Source of the DNA: Actinophytocola sp963825445
Lineage (GTDB): Bacteria; Actinomycetota; Actinomycetes; Mycobacteriales; Pseudonocardiaceae
NCBI GenBank assembly: GCA_963825445.1
Contig: CAWGTM010000020.1
Coordinates: forward strand, 1 to 64,000
Direction: 5' to 3'
Length of the DNA stretch: 64,000 nucleotides
Shown here: piece by piece, positions 37,232 to 45,469 of the stretch
Layout of the letters: every line of letters starts with the position of its first letter
Position numbering within the stretch: the first letter of the stretch is position 1
Made by a program: the position numbers and the translations under genes
The notes under the pieces: generated by a model
What the model was told of the DNA's origin: nothing
The model's database searches: none
What the model saw: only the letters and a program-made list of their open reading frames with translations

Positions 37232-37462
37232 ATGGCCTGGGTCGTGTACATCCACAACGACAACGTGAACTCCTACGACGGAGTCATCTACGCGTTGTAC
37301 CGGATCGTCGGCCTGCAGGTCGGGGATGCCCTGCACACGACCACGTTCGTCCACGAGCACGGCGCCGCCGAGGTCGGCCGCTTCGCCGAGCTGGCCGACG
37401 CCGAGCTGCTCACCGCCCGGCTGCAGGTGTTCGGCCTGCACGCGTCGGTGGCGGCGGCCTGA
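37232..37462 (+). CDS. Diverged ClpS-like protein
   Basis: A 76-residue protein that lines up with ClpS over its whole length: WVVYIHNDNVNSYDGVIYAL against QTIVWNDPVNLMSYVTYVF, then VHEHGAAEVGRFAEL against VHHKGRAIVSSGSK, and a shared tail helix with a GLHASV/GLWATM ending. The first flexible segment of ClpS is absent. The N-degron pocket residues are partly changed, so substrate preference should differ (inference). It is followed two bases later by a DUF2017-like gene, so the whole clpS-DUF2017 pair appears duplicated. Confidence 0.78.
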   Translation: MAWVVYIHNDNVNSYDGVIYALYRIVGLQVGDALHTTTFVHEHGAAEVGRFAELADAELLTARLQVFGLHASVAAA

Positions 37463-37463
37463 C

Positions 37464-37916
37464 ATGGACGACTTCTTCCACATCCACTCAGGACTCCCGC
37501 TCCAGGTGGTGATGTCCGACAACGCGGCCGTCACCCTTCACTCGATCTTCCAGACCTTCGCCGACCGCTGCCGCCGGTTCGACACGACGCTGCGCGAGCG
37601 CATGTTCCCGGACGCGGCGGCCGACGCGAAGGCCTTTCGTGAACGGCACGAGGCCGGCATGCACCAGGCGGTCACCGAGGCGGTCGAACGCGTGCTCGCC
37701 GGCTGGGCCGGCCACCCCCATCTGACGCTCGACCAGACGGCGGTCGACGACTGGTTCGTGGTCCTCGCGCACGCCCGCTGGCTCTTCGTGCGGCGTGACG
37801 CCGACGACATCGACCAGTGGGCCGAGCGGGGCGCGGACTGGGCGGTGAAGGTCAGCTGGCTACAGTTCGCGCAGGCCACGCTGGTGGAAGCCGTGGTGAC
37901 CGAGCTGTCCGGCTAG
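37464..37916 (+). CDS. Diverged DUF2017-like protein
   Basis: A 150-residue helical protein. RERMFPDAAADAKAFRERHEA and VDDWFVVLAHARWLFVRRD fall in the same order as the DUF2017 features LLPDFHRLD and ADAWLSAVNDVRLALGTTL, and both proteins end with a Trp-containing helix that closes the fold (VKVSWLQFAQATLVEAV here). The N-terminal 35 residues are unlike the first copy. With the ClpS-like gene before it, this looks like a duplicated and diverged module. No other family name is recognised. Confidence 0.65.
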   Translation: MDDFFHIHSGLPLQVVMSDNAAVTLHSIFQTFADRCRRFDTTLRERMFPDAAADAKAFRERHEAGMHQAVTEAVERVLAGWAGHPHLTLDQTAVDDWFVVLAHARWLFVRRDADDIDQWAERGADWAVKVSWLQFAQATLVEAVVTELSG

Positions 37917-37963
37917 CGTTCTCACGAACTGGGAACGGCATGCCCACCCAGTAGGATCGGAAC

Positions 37964-38392
37964 GTGCTTCGGATACGCCGTGACCTCGTCGACGCGATGG
38001 TCGCCCACGCCCGCCGGGACCACCCGGACGAGGCGTGCGGCATCGTCGCCGGTCCGGAGGGCTCCGACCGCCCGGAGCGGTTCATCGAGATGCTGAACTC
38101 CGAGCGATCGCCCACCGGCTACCGGTTCGACCCCACGGAGTGGGCCAAGGTCTACCGCACCATGGCGGCGGCCGACGAGGAGCCGGTGGTGATCTACCAC
38201 TCGCACACGGCCACCGAGGCCTACCCGTCGCGCACCGACGTCCGCACGGCCGGTGAGTACGCGCAGATGCTGCCGTCGCCGCACTACGTGTTGATCTCCA
38301 CCCGCGACCCCGCCGAGCACGAACTGCGCTCGTTCCGGATCGTCGACGGTGAGATCACCGAGGAGCCGGTCGACGTTGTAGTCGACAACTGA
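37964..38392 (+). CDS. mec: CysO-cysteine peptidase Mec (JAMM family)
   Basis: Zinc metalloprotease of 142 residues that releases cysteine from the CysO carrier. The JAMM signature is complete: Glu in PDEACGIVAGP, then HSHTATEAYPSRTD with His79, His81 and Asp92. GTG start. The carrier cysO and the synthase cysM follow in order, as in M. tuberculosis Rv1334-Rv1336. This path makes cysteine under oxidative stress. Confidence 0.94.
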   Translation: MLRIRRDLVDAMVAHARRDHPDEACGIVAGPEGSDRPERFIEMLNSERSPTGYRFDPTEWAKVYRTMAAADEEPVVIYHSHTATEAYPSRTDVRTAGEYAQMLPSPHYVLISTRDPAEHELRSFRIVDGEITEEPVDVVVDN

Positions 38393-38423
38393 GAAGTCCA
38401 TCCACAGCGGAGGTAACACCCAC

Positions 38424-38696
38424 ATGGCCGTGACCGTCTCCATCCCGACCATCCTGCGCACCCACACGGGCGGCGAGAAGTCCGTCTCGGCGAGCGGTGC
38501 CACCCTGGCCGAGGTGATCGACGACCTCGAGGCCAACCACGGCGGCCTGAAGTCCCGCCTGGTCAAGGAGGGCTCGCTGCACCGGTTCGTGAACGTGTAC
38601 GTGAACGACGAGGACGTGCGGTTCTCCGGCGGTCTCGAGGCGAGCATCGCCGACGGCGACAACGTGACGATCCTCCCAGCCGTCGCCGGCGGCTGA
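38424..38696 (+). CDS. cysO: Sulfur-carrier protein CysO
   Basis: A 90-residue ubiquitin-like (ThiS/MoaD fold) carrier. It ends in AVAGG, the C-terminal Gly-Gly that is thiocarboxylated and then joined to cysteine. Core strands VTVSIPTILRTHTGG and VNVYVNDEDVRFSGG match the family. AGCGGAGG lies upstream of ATG 38424. It sits between the peptidase and synthase genes that use it. Confidence 0.94.
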   Translation: MAVTVSIPTILRTHTGGEKSVSASGATLAEVIDDLEANHGGLKSRLVKEGSLHRFVNVYVNDEDVRFSGGLEASIADGDNVTILPAVAGG

Positions 38697-38699
38697 GTC

Positions 38700-39650
38700 G
38701 TGGCCCGGTTCGACTCCCTGCTCGACGCGCTGGGCGACACCCCGCTCATCGGCCTGCCCACGCTGTCGCCGTCGGCCGACGTGCGGCTGTGGGCCAAGCT
38801 CGAGGACCGCAACCCCACGGGGTCCATCAAGGACCGGGTGGCGCTGCGGATGATCGAGGTGGCCGAGCAGGAGGGGGTGCTGCGGCCGGGCTGCACGATT
38901 CTCGAGCCGACGTCGGGCAACACCGGCATCGCGCTCGCCATGGTCGCCAAGCTCAAGGGCTACGGCCTGGTCTGCGTGATGCCGGAGAACACCTCCGAGG
39001 AACGCCGCCAGCTGCTGGCTGCCTACGGCGCGCGGATCGTACCTTCGCCCGCGGCCGGGGGCTCGAACGAGGCCGTCCGCCGGGCCAAGGAGCTGGCCAA
39101 GGAGAACCCCGACTGGGTCATGCTCTACCAGTACGGCAACCCGAACAACGCGGGCGCGCACTACCACGGCACCGGCCCGGAGATCCTGCGTGACCTGCCT
39201 TCGGTGACCCACTTCGTGGCGGGCCTCGGCACCACGGGCACGCTGGTCGGCGCCGGGCGCTACCTGCGGGAACAGAAGCCGGACATCCAGATCGTGGCGG
39301 CCGAGCCGCGCTACGGCGAGCTGGTGTACGGCCTGCGCAACCTCGACGAGGGCTTCGTGCCGGAGCTGTACGACCCGGAGGTGCTGACCGGGCGTTACTC
39401 GGTCGGCTCGTACGACGCGCTGCGCCGCACCCGCCAGCTGCTGGAGTCGGAGGGCATCTTCGCGGGCATCTCCACCGGTGCGATCCTGCACGCCGCCCTG
39501 GCCGTGGCGGCCAAGGCGGTCGAGGCGGGGGAGCGCGCGGACGTGGTGTTCGTGGTGGCGGACGGCGGCTGGAAGTACCTGTCGACCGGCGCGTACAGCG
39601 GCACCATCGACCAGGCGGCCGAACGCCTCGACGGACACCTCTGGGCCTAG
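38700..39650 (+). CDS. cysM: CysO-dependent cysteine synthase CysM
   Basis: PLP enzyme of 316 residues that adds thiocarboxylated CysO to O-phosphoserine. The PLP lysine lies in RNPTGSIKDRVAL, the substrate loop is LEPTSGNTGIALAMVAKL, and the phosphate-binding GLGTTGTLVGAGRY is present. GTG starts three bases after cysO ends. It uses the phosphoserine that SerB, at 17205, would otherwise dephosphorylate. The stop overlaps the convergent hydrolase gene. Confidence 0.94.
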   Translation: MARFDSLLDALGDTPLIGLPTLSPSADVRLWAKLEDRNPTGSIKDRVALRMIEVAEQEGVLRPGCTILEPTSGNTGIALAMVAKLKGYGLVCVMPENTSEERRQLLAAYGARIVPSPAAGGSNEAVRRAKELAKENPDWVMLYQYGNPNNAGAHYHGTGPEILRDLPSVTHFVAGLGTTGTLVGAGRYLREQKPDIQIVAAEPRYGELVYGLRNLDEGFVPELYDPEVLTGRYSVGSYDALRRTRQLLESEGIFAGISTGAILHAALAVAAKAVEAGERADVVFVVADGGWKYLSTGAYSGTIDQAAERLDGHLWA

Positions 39651-40771
39651 CCGCAGAGCGCGATGTCCATGGCGCGGCGCATGTCGTTGACGCCCGAGCC
39701 GCCGGTCAGCGCGGTGATGTAGACGGTCGCCGCGCGGCCGGACGCGTCCTGGCCGCTGACGTTCGCGACGCCACCGCCCGCCAGGTCGCCCCCGTGCACC
39801 CAGGCATAGCCGTCGCACGACAGCGGCAGTCGGATCAGGCCGAGGCCGTATTCCGCGTCGGGTCCCAGACCCGGCGCCGGCACGGTCTTCCGCATCTCGG
39901 CCAGCGCCCACCTCGGCAGCAGCCGGCCGCCGAGCAACTCCTGCCAGAACCGGTTGAGGTCCGACGGCGTCGACACCATCGCCCCGCCCGCGCCGGCCCA
40001 GGACGGCTCGACCTCCGTGACGTCGACCAGCGACCCGGCCTCGTCCACCGTGTAGTTGCGCGCGTGCGGCCCGCGGATCCACCGCTCGCCGGCCCGCGGC
40101 CAGTACGTGTCACCCAGCCGCGCGGGACGGATCACCAGGTCGGTCACGGCCGTGCCGATGTCCTGGCGCGTCACCCGTTCCACGATCATCCCGGCGAGCA
40201 CGAAGCCGGTGTTGGAGTACTGCCAGCCGTCGCCGGGGTCGAAGTCCGGCTTGTTGGCCAGCGCGATGCGCACCAGCTCCGCCGCCTCGACCGGCCGGCT
40301 CTGCTCGGCGGGATCCACGAACCGTACGTAGTCCGGCAGCCCGCTGGTGTGCTGCAACAGTTGGCGCACCGTGATGTTCCGGCCGTGTATCTCGCGTCCC
40401 TCGCCGGTGCCGCGTACCACCCCGGGCAGGTAGGTCTCGACGGACGCGTCGAGCCGAATGCGGTGGAGTGCGACAAGTTGCAGCACGGCGGCGGCGGTGA
40501 ACGGCTTGGTGACGCTCGCGATCCGGAACCGGCCGTCGCCGTCGACCATCGGCCGGTCGGTGCCCACCTCGGCCGTGCCGGACGTGATGGTGACCGACCG
40601 GCCACGCCGGTCGCGGACCTCGGCCAGCGCCCCGGGCACCCGGTCGGCGCCGGTGATCAGGTCGAGTTGGGCCTGGACGGCCGCGACGTCGGTGATCGGA
40701 CCAGGCGCGCCGGCGGTCGCCGCGACAGCCGCGACCGCGACGACGGCCACCATGAACTGTTTGATTGGCAT
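39647..40771 (-). CDS. Secreted serine hydrolase, class C beta-lactamase/DD-peptidase fold
   Basis: A 374-residue exported hydrolase. A signal peptide of about 22 residues precedes the active-site serine in RIASVTKPFTAAAVLQL (SxxK), the YSN tyrosine in WQYSNTGFVLAGM and the HGG box in AWVHGGDLAGG. The tail has two cysteines (LSCDGYAWV, IALCG), perhaps a disulfide. It may trim peptidoglycan peptides or hydrolyse esters. It interrupts the synteny between cysM and the rhomboid gene. Confidence 0.9.
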   Translation of the reverse strand: MPIKQFMVAVVAVAAVAATAGAPGPITDVAAVQAQLDLITGADRVPGALAEVRDRRGRSVTITSGTAEVGTDRPMVDGDGRFRIASVTKPFTAAAVLQLVALHRIRLDASVETYLPGVVRGTGEGREIHGRNITVRQLLQHTSGLPDYVRFVDPAEQSRPVEAAELVRIALANKPDFDPGDGWQYSNTGFVLAGMIVERVTRQDIGTAVTDLVIRPARLGDTYWPRAGERWIRGPHARNYTVDEAGSLVDVTEVEPSWAGAGGAMVSTPSDLNRFWQELLGGRLLPRWALAEMRKTVPAPGLGPDAEYGLGLIRLPLSCDGYAWVHGGDLAGGGVANVSGQDASGRAATVYITALTGGSGVNDMRRAMDIALCG

Positions 40772-40872
40772 TGATCAAGACTGTCGCCCGGGCCGGCAGG
40801 CGGGAATGGAGCCAGCCGCCGTACCCACGGTGGGGCTGGCCCCACCCATGGGTACGACTAGGTTCAGTCCCC

Positions 40873-41598
40873 ATGCGCATCATCGGGTTGCTGGGCGGGA
40901 TGAGCTGGGAATCGTCGGTCGAGTACTACCGGATCGTGAACGAGCAGGTCCGGGAGCGGCTCGGCGGGCTGCACTCGGCGCACTGCGTGCTCTACTCGGT
41001 CGACTTCGCGGAGATCGAGCGCCTGCAGGTGGCCGGGCAGTGGGACGAGGCGGGCAAGCGCCTGCTGGCCGCCGCGACCGCCCTCGAAAAAGCCGGCGCC
41101 GAGGTGCTCGTCCTCTGCACGAACACCATGCACAAGGTGGTCGACGTGCTGATCCAAGGCCTCGACATCCCCGTGCTGCACCTGGCCGACACCACGGCCG
41201 CCGCCGTCCGCGCGGCCGGCCTCGAGCGGGTCGGGCTGCTCGGCACGGCGTTCACCATGGAGCAGGACTTCTACACCGGCCGCCTCACCGAACACGGCCT
41301 CGACGTGCTGGTTCCCGAGGCCGATGAGCGCGCCGACGTCCACCGGATCATCTACGAGGAGCTGGTGGTCGGCATCGTCACCGAGCCGTCGCGCCAGCGC
41401 TACCGCGAGGTCATCGACGCCCTCGTCGCCCGGGGTGCGCAGGGCGTGATCCTCGGCTGCACGGAGATCGAACTGCTGGTCGGGCCGGCCGACAGCCCCG
41501 TGCCCGTGTTCCCCACCACCCGCCTGCACGCGGAGGCGGCCGTCGACCACGCGCTCTCAGGGTTTTCACCGGAGGCCGGAGCCGCGAACCCCACGTAA
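40873..41598 (+). CDS. Aspartate/glutamate racemase family protein
   Basis: A 241-residue two-domain racemase. The paired catalytic cysteines are visible in EVLVLCTNTMHKV and VILGCTEIELLV, and the start GLLGGMSWESSVEYY is typical of the YgeA/aspartate racemase branch. ATG 40873 follows shortly after a short gap. A true MurI-type glutamate racemase lies two genes downstream. Its product may be D-aspartate or a broad-range D-amino acid (inference). Confidence 0.9.
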   Translation: MRIIGLLGGMSWESSVEYYRIVNEQVRERLGGLHSAHCVLYSVDFAEIERLQVAGQWDEAGKRLLAAATALEKAGAEVLVLCTNTMHKVVDVLIQGLDIPVLHLADTTAAAVRAAGLERVGLLGTAFTMEQDFYTGRLTEHGLDVLVPEADERADVHRIIYEELVVGIVTEPSRQRYREVIDALVARGAQGVILGCTEIELLVGPADSPVPVFPTTRLHAEAAVDHALSGFSPEAGAANPT

Positions 41599-41608
41599 CC
41601 TCGATGGT

Positions 41609-42265
41609 GTGAGCACACTGCCAGCACCCTCGGAGAAATCCACCGGGAAGCCGAAGAACCCGCTGAACCGGATCCTGCCGCCCAACCCCGTGCAGGCGCT
41701 GATCGTCATCGGCTCGTTCACCGCGCTGCTGTACCTCATCGAGGTGGTCGACGCTGCCCTGTCCGGCCGGCTCGACGGTTTCGGCATCCAGCCGCGCACA
41801 CTCGGCGGGCTCGACGGCGTGCTGTGGGCGCCGCTGCTGCACCACGGCTGGTCCCACCTGTTCGCGAACACGTTGCCGGTGCTGTTGTTCGGCTTCCTCG
41901 CCATGTCCAACGGCATCGGCCAGTGGGTGGCTGTGACGCTCACCATCTGGCTGTTCAGCGGCCTGGGCGTGTGGCTGGTCGGCGGCGACGGCACCACCGT
42001 CGGCGCGTCCGGGCTCGCGTTCGGCTGGCTCGCGTTCCTGCTGGTCCGCGGCCTGTTCAACCGGGCGATCGGCCAGATCCTGGTGGCCGTCGTGCTGTTC
42101 CTGTACTGGGGTTCGACGCTGCTCGGCGTGCTGCCGGGCGACCCGGGCGTCTCGTGGCAGGGCCACCTGTTCGGGGCGATCGCCGGCATACTCGCGGCAT
42201 GGCTGGTGTCGGTGGCGAACAAGAAGGCCCGATCGGAATCCTCGACTCCGGCGTCGGCGGTCTGA
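41609..42265 (+). CDS. Rhomboid-family intramembrane serine protease
   Basis: A 218-residue polytopic protease with about six helices. The catalytic serine is in TTVGASGLAFGWLAF (GxSG) and the catalytic His in WQGHLFGAIAGILAAW; the helix-1 loop HHGWSHLFANTLPVL is also conserved. It matches Rv1337. The 3' end overlaps murI by 67 bases, more than usual for this cluster. The substrate is unknown. Confidence 0.92.
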   Translation: MSTLPAPSEKSTGKPKNPLNRILPPNPVQALIVIGSFTALLYLIEVVDAALSGRLDGFGIQPRTLGGLDGVLWAPLLHHGWSHLFANTLPVLLFGFLAMSNGIGQWVAVTLTIWLFSGLGVWLVGGDGTTVGASGLAFGWLAFLLVRGLFNRAIGQILVAVVLFLYWGSTLLGVLPGDPGVSWQGHLFGAIAGILAAWLVSVANKKARSESSTPASAV

Positions 42266-43011
42266 CGGTCGCTCGCGCGATCGCCGACCAGCTGCCGAAC
42301 GAGCGGCTGCGGTACGTCGGCGACACGGCCCACAGCCCGTACGGGCCGCTGCCGATCGCCGACGTGCGGCGCCACGCGCTGGCCATCGCCGACGACCTGG
42401 TGGCCGGCGGGGTGAAACTGCTGGTTCTGGCGTGCAACACGGCGTCGGCCGCCTGCCTGCGTGACGCGCGGGAGCGCTACGACATCCCGGTGGTCGAGGT
42501 GGTGGTGCCGGCCGTCCGCCGGGCGGTGGCCACCACGCGCAACGGCCGGGTCGGCATGATCGGCACCGTCGGCACCGTGCGGTCCCGCGCCTACGACGAC
42601 GCGTTCGCCGCCGCCCCGGCCATCACCCTCACCAGCGCGGCGTGCCCACGGTTCGTCGACTTCGTGGAGCGGGGGATCACGTCGGGTCGCCAGGTGCTCG
42701 GTCTCGCGCAGGCGTACCTGGAGCCGTTGCAGCAGGCCGATGTGGACACGGTCGTGCTCGGTTGCACGCACTATCCGCTGCTCACCGGGGTTCTGCAGAT
42801 CGTCATGGGTCCGTCGGTGACGCTCGTGTCGAGCGCCGAGGAGACGGCCAAGGACGTGGTGCGGGTGCTGACCGAGCTGGACCTGTTCGCCTCTGGGGAG
42901 GGCGCGCGGCACGAACTGTTGGCCACGGGTCCGGTCGAACCCTTTGCCCGGTTGGCCCGAAGATTTCTCGGCCAGGACCTGGGTGCGTTCACGCCGGTGC
43001 CATCACGGTGA
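42199..43011 (+). CDS. murI: Glutamate racemase
   Basis: Provides D-glutamate for peptidoglycan; 270 residues. The family opening IGILDSGVGGLTVARAIADQ, the first catalytic Cys in LVLACNTASAACL and the second in VVLGCTHYPLLTGVL are all present. ATG 42199 is the first start in this frame that keeps the nucleotide-like loop intact, at the cost of a 67-base overlap with the rhomboid gene. It corresponds to Rv1338. Confidence 0.94.
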   Translation: MAGVGGEQEGPIGILDSGVGGLTVARAIADQLPNERLRYVGDTAHSPYGPLPIADVRRHALAIADDLVAGGVKLLVLACNTASAACLRDARERYDIPVVEVVVPAVRRAVATTRNGRVGMIGTVGTVRSRAYDDAFAAAPAITLTSAACPRFVDFVERGITSGRQVLGLAQAYLEPLQQADVDTVVLGCTHYPLLTGVLQIVMGPSVTLVSSAEETAKDVVRVLTELDLFASGEGARHELLATGPVEPFARLARRFLGQDLGAFTPVPSR

Positions 43012-43036
43012 TCGTCGATATGTAAAGCTGCTCGGT

Positions 43037-43786
43037 GTGCTGCTGACGGTGCTCGGTTGTTCCGGCAGCGCGCCCGGCCCGGGCGCGCCGGCCTCCGGCT
43101 ATCTGTTGGAAGCCGACGGCTTCCGGCTCGGTCTGGAGCTGGGCAACGGCACGCTGGCCGAGCTGCCCGACCCGTTCTCGCTCGACGCGTTGCTGTTCTC
43201 CCACCTGCACCCCGATCACTGCGCGGACTTCAGCGCGTTGACCGTGTTGCGCCGCTATCACCCGTCGGCGCCCACCGACCGGCTGCCGGTGTACGCGCCG
43301 ACCGAGGCGCCGACCCGGTTCGCGGCCGCTTACAGCCCTGACGAGGCGGACCGGTTGGACGCCGATCTGTCCGATGTGTACTCGTTCTCCGCCGTGGCGC
43401 TCGGCACCTGGCGACTGGGCCCGTTCGAGGTGCGCGCGGCCACGGCCGCGCATCCGTGCGAGGCGTACTGCTTCCGCATCTCCCACGGCGGCCGGACGCT
43501 CGTGTACACGGGGGACACGGGGGCGTTCGCCGGCCTGGCCCCGTTCGCGGCGGGCGCGGACGTGCTGCTGGCGGAGGCCTCGTGGACCACGGCCGCCGAC
43601 CGGCCGGTGGACCTGCACCTGTCGGGCACGGAGGCCGGCACCCTCGCTTCCGCCGCGGGCGTGGGTCGGCTGCTGGTCACGCACGTCCCACCGTGGACGG
43701 ACAAGGCGGCGGTTTTCGCGGAGGCGCAGGCGGCTTTCGACGGCCCCGCTGAGCTGGTCAAACGCGGCGTGACCTACCCGATCTGA
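43037..43786 (+). CDS. Metallo-beta-lactamase-fold hydrolase (Rv1339-like)
   Basis: A 249-residue MBL-fold hydrolase; the M. tuberculosis counterpart in this position, Rv1339, has been reported as a cyclic-AMP phosphodiesterase. The metal site reads SHLHPDHCADF, later His in AATAAHPCEAYCF, GDTG in LVYTGDTGAFAG and THVPPW. The start is uncertain: the codons before LLTVLGCSG are GTA and CTG, so GTG 43037 is used. The murI stop is 25 bases upstream. Confidence 0.88.
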   Translation: MLLTVLGCSGSAPGPGAPASGYLLEADGFRLGLELGNGTLAELPDPFSLDALLFSHLHPDHCADFSALTVLRRYHPSAPTDRLPVYAPTEAPTRFAAAYSPDEADRLDADLSDVYSFSAVALGTWRLGPFEVRAATAAHPCEAYCFRISHGGRTLVYTGDTGAFAGLAPFAAGADVLLAEASWTTAADRPVDLHLSGTEAGTLASAAGVGRLLVTHVPPWTDKAAVFAEAQAAFDGPAELVKRGVTYPI

Positions 43787-43804
43787 GCCTCGCCGCGGGC
43801 CAGG

Positions 43805-43865
43805 AACTGTCGGTGGTCGCGACTATAATTAATGCCAGGGGACCCTGGACCGGTTTTGTCGGTGC
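43805..43865 (-). repeat. 60-base conserved intergenic element, copy 2
   Basis: Read on the minus strand this repeats the layout of the element at 28011: CACCGACA at both ends (49 bases apart), an internal CCAGGG-CCCCTGG palindrome and CCCTGGCATTAAT. The two copies are in unrelated contexts, here between convergent genes. Confidence 0.7.
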
Positions 43866-43904
43866 GAGCAGATACATTCGCCCCGAACCCCTGTCCTCAG
43901 CTCC

Positions 43905-44618
43905 TCAGCGGGTGGCGACGGCCAGCACGCGTCGGAGCCGGGGCATCTGTGGCAGCCCGCTCCTGCCCTCCGCCTGCATTCGGGTCAGCCCGGGATCATC
44001 GGACGGCCCGACCGCGAGCGCCGCCTCGTACGCGGCGCGCCTGCGCTCCTCCCACTCCGGCCGTTCCACCACCTCGACGTCCACGAATCCCGCGTCCCGC
44101 AACACCTCGCCGCAGCGCAGGGAAGCGAACCGCGCCGACACGCCGGCGTCGCCCTCCCAACAGGTCAACGCGACGCGACCGCCGGGCCGCAGCACGCGCC
44201 GCAACTCGCGCGCGACCAGCGCCCGGTCGGCGGCGAACTGAAACGCGTCGACACACGTCACGCCATCGGCGACACCGGATACCAGCCCCGTGGCTGCCAG
44301 ATCCCCGACCACGAACCACGTACGGGACCCGAACGCCCGCCGCCGGGCCCCCGCGACCGCGACCTTCGAACCGTCCACACCGCACAACCCGGCGCCCACC
44401 CGCCGCGCCACCCACATCCCCGGCCCACCCCGCCCGCAGGCGACGTCCACCAGCAGCCCACCGGCATCCATCCGCAGCGCCACCGCGATCTCCTCGAGCC
44501 CCGCCAACGGCACGAAGGAGTACGGCTCCACCTCGGACGGCAGCCCGACGACAGTGGGAAACACCTCACGCAGCCACGGCGACCGCTCGGCCGCCCGGAA
44601 GGCCTTGTCGAAGCTCAC
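43905..44618 (-). CDS. Class I SAM-dependent methyltransferase
   Basis: A 237-residue methyltransferase. Motif I is LLVDVACGRGGPGMWVARRV (about residue 70), then the acidic ribose loop GVDGSKVAVAGA, motif IV VTCVDAFQFA and VLRPGGRVALTCWEGD. GTG 44618 is used because the sequence before it, which overlaps a perfect hairpin, is Arg-rich and unlikely to be protein. It is divergent from a TetR gene with an operator-like repeat between them. The methyl acceptor is unknown. Confidence 0.87.
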   Translation of the reverse strand: MSFDKAFRAAERSPWLREVFPTVVGLPSEVEPYSFVPLAGLEEIAVALRMDAGGLLVDVACGRGGPGMWVARRVGAGLCGVDGSKVAVAGARRRAFGSRTWFVVGDLAATGLVSGVADGVTCVDAFQFAADRALVARELRRVLRPGGRVALTCWEGDAGVSARFASLRCGEVLRDAGFVDVEVVERPEWEERRRAAYEAALAVGPSDDPGLTRMQAEGRSGLPQMPRLRRVLAVATR

Positions 44619-44629
44619 CCCATGAGTTT

Positions 44630-44665
44630 CCGGGGCCCGGCGACGGCGAATCCGCCGGGCCCCGG
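44630..44665 (-). promoter_or_regulatory. Perfect 13-bp leader hairpin before the methyltransferase
   Basis: CCGGGGCCCGGCG (44630-44642) and CGCCGGGCCCCGG (44653-44665) are perfect complements around a ten-base loop. On the minus strand the stem ends 11 bases before the methyltransferase GTG, in the space where a ribosome would land. It could control translation or terminate a leader transcript. Confidence 0.6.
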
Positions 44666-44735
44666 AGGCCCTGGACCGCCTGGAGAAGTGGGGGTGGTGG
44701 CGGCCCAGGAGTACTTCCGAGAGTAGCCGCGATTG

Positions 44736-44767
44736 GACAGTCGTCAAGAGTTGCTTGGACGACTGTC
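44736..44767. promoter_or_regulatory. Probable TetR operator
   Basis: GACAGTCGTC (44736-44745) and GACGACTGTC (44758-44767) form a perfect ten-base inverted repeat with a 12-base spacer. It lies between the divergent methyltransferase and TetR genes, 76 bases before the regulator start, so autoregulation and control of the methyltransferase are likely. Confidence 0.7.
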
Positions 44768-44842
44768 AAGGACTCGCTGGTGCGGGCTAAACTGATCTCG
44801 GCTCGCACGGTGCGGGCGGGGCCCGAAAGCGGAGGACCAGGC

Positions 44843-45469
44843 GTGTCCCAGTCCCGGGATCGGATATCCCGACGGCAGGTCGACAAGTTCGCCGCGCGCC
44901 GTTCACAGCTGGCGGAGTCCGCGCTGCTCACCCTGTCCGAGCTGGGCTATGCCCGCACGAGCCTGCGTGAGATCGCGCAGAACTCCGAGTTCTCCCACGG
45001 GGTCCTGCACTACTACTTCCGCGACAAGGTCGACCTGATCACGTTCTGCGTGCGGCTCTACAAGGCCGAGTGCGTGACCCGCTACGACCAGGTGGTGGCC
45101 GGCTCGAACACGGCGACCGAACTGCGCGAGGGCTTCGGCGCCGCGATGGCGGGCACCCTGCGCGAGGACGCCTCCATGCACCGGCTCTGGTACGACCTGC
45201 GCAACCAGAGCCTGTTCGAGGAGTCCTTCCGCGACGACGTGGGCGACATCGACCAGAGCCTCGAGCGGATGGTCTGGCGGATCGTGTCCAAGTACGCGGA
45301 GCTGACGGAGCTACCGCTCGCGGTGCCGTCGCGGCTGGCCTACGCCCTGTTCGACGGCGTGTTCCAGCAGGCGCTGCTCGGTCATCTGCATGGTGACACC
45401 GGCGCGGCCCACGAACTGGCGGTCAACGTCGCCCGGGTCCTCGATGGCTTCGTGGTCACCGGGTCGTGA
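44843..45469 (+). CDS. TetR-family transcription regulator
   Basis: A 208-residue repressor. The N-terminal DNA-binding part (about residues 18-65) contains ALLTLSELGYARTSLREIA and HGVLHYYFRDKVDLI, the standard TetR recognition helix; the C-terminal helical domain would bind a ligand. GTG 44843 has GGAGG seven bases upstream. The inverted repeat upstream fits its operator. Its last 159 bases overlap the convergent membrane-protein gene. Confidence 0.92.
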   Translation: MSQSRDRISRRQVDKFAARRSQLAESALLTLSELGYARTSLREIAQNSEFSHGVLHYYFRDKVDLITFCVRLYKAECVTRYDQVVAGSNTATELREGFGAAMAGTLREDASMHRLWYDLRNQSLFEESFRDDVGDIDQSLERMVWRIVSKYAELTELPLAVPSRLAYALFDGVFQQALLGHLHGDTGAAHELAVNVARVLDGFVVTGS

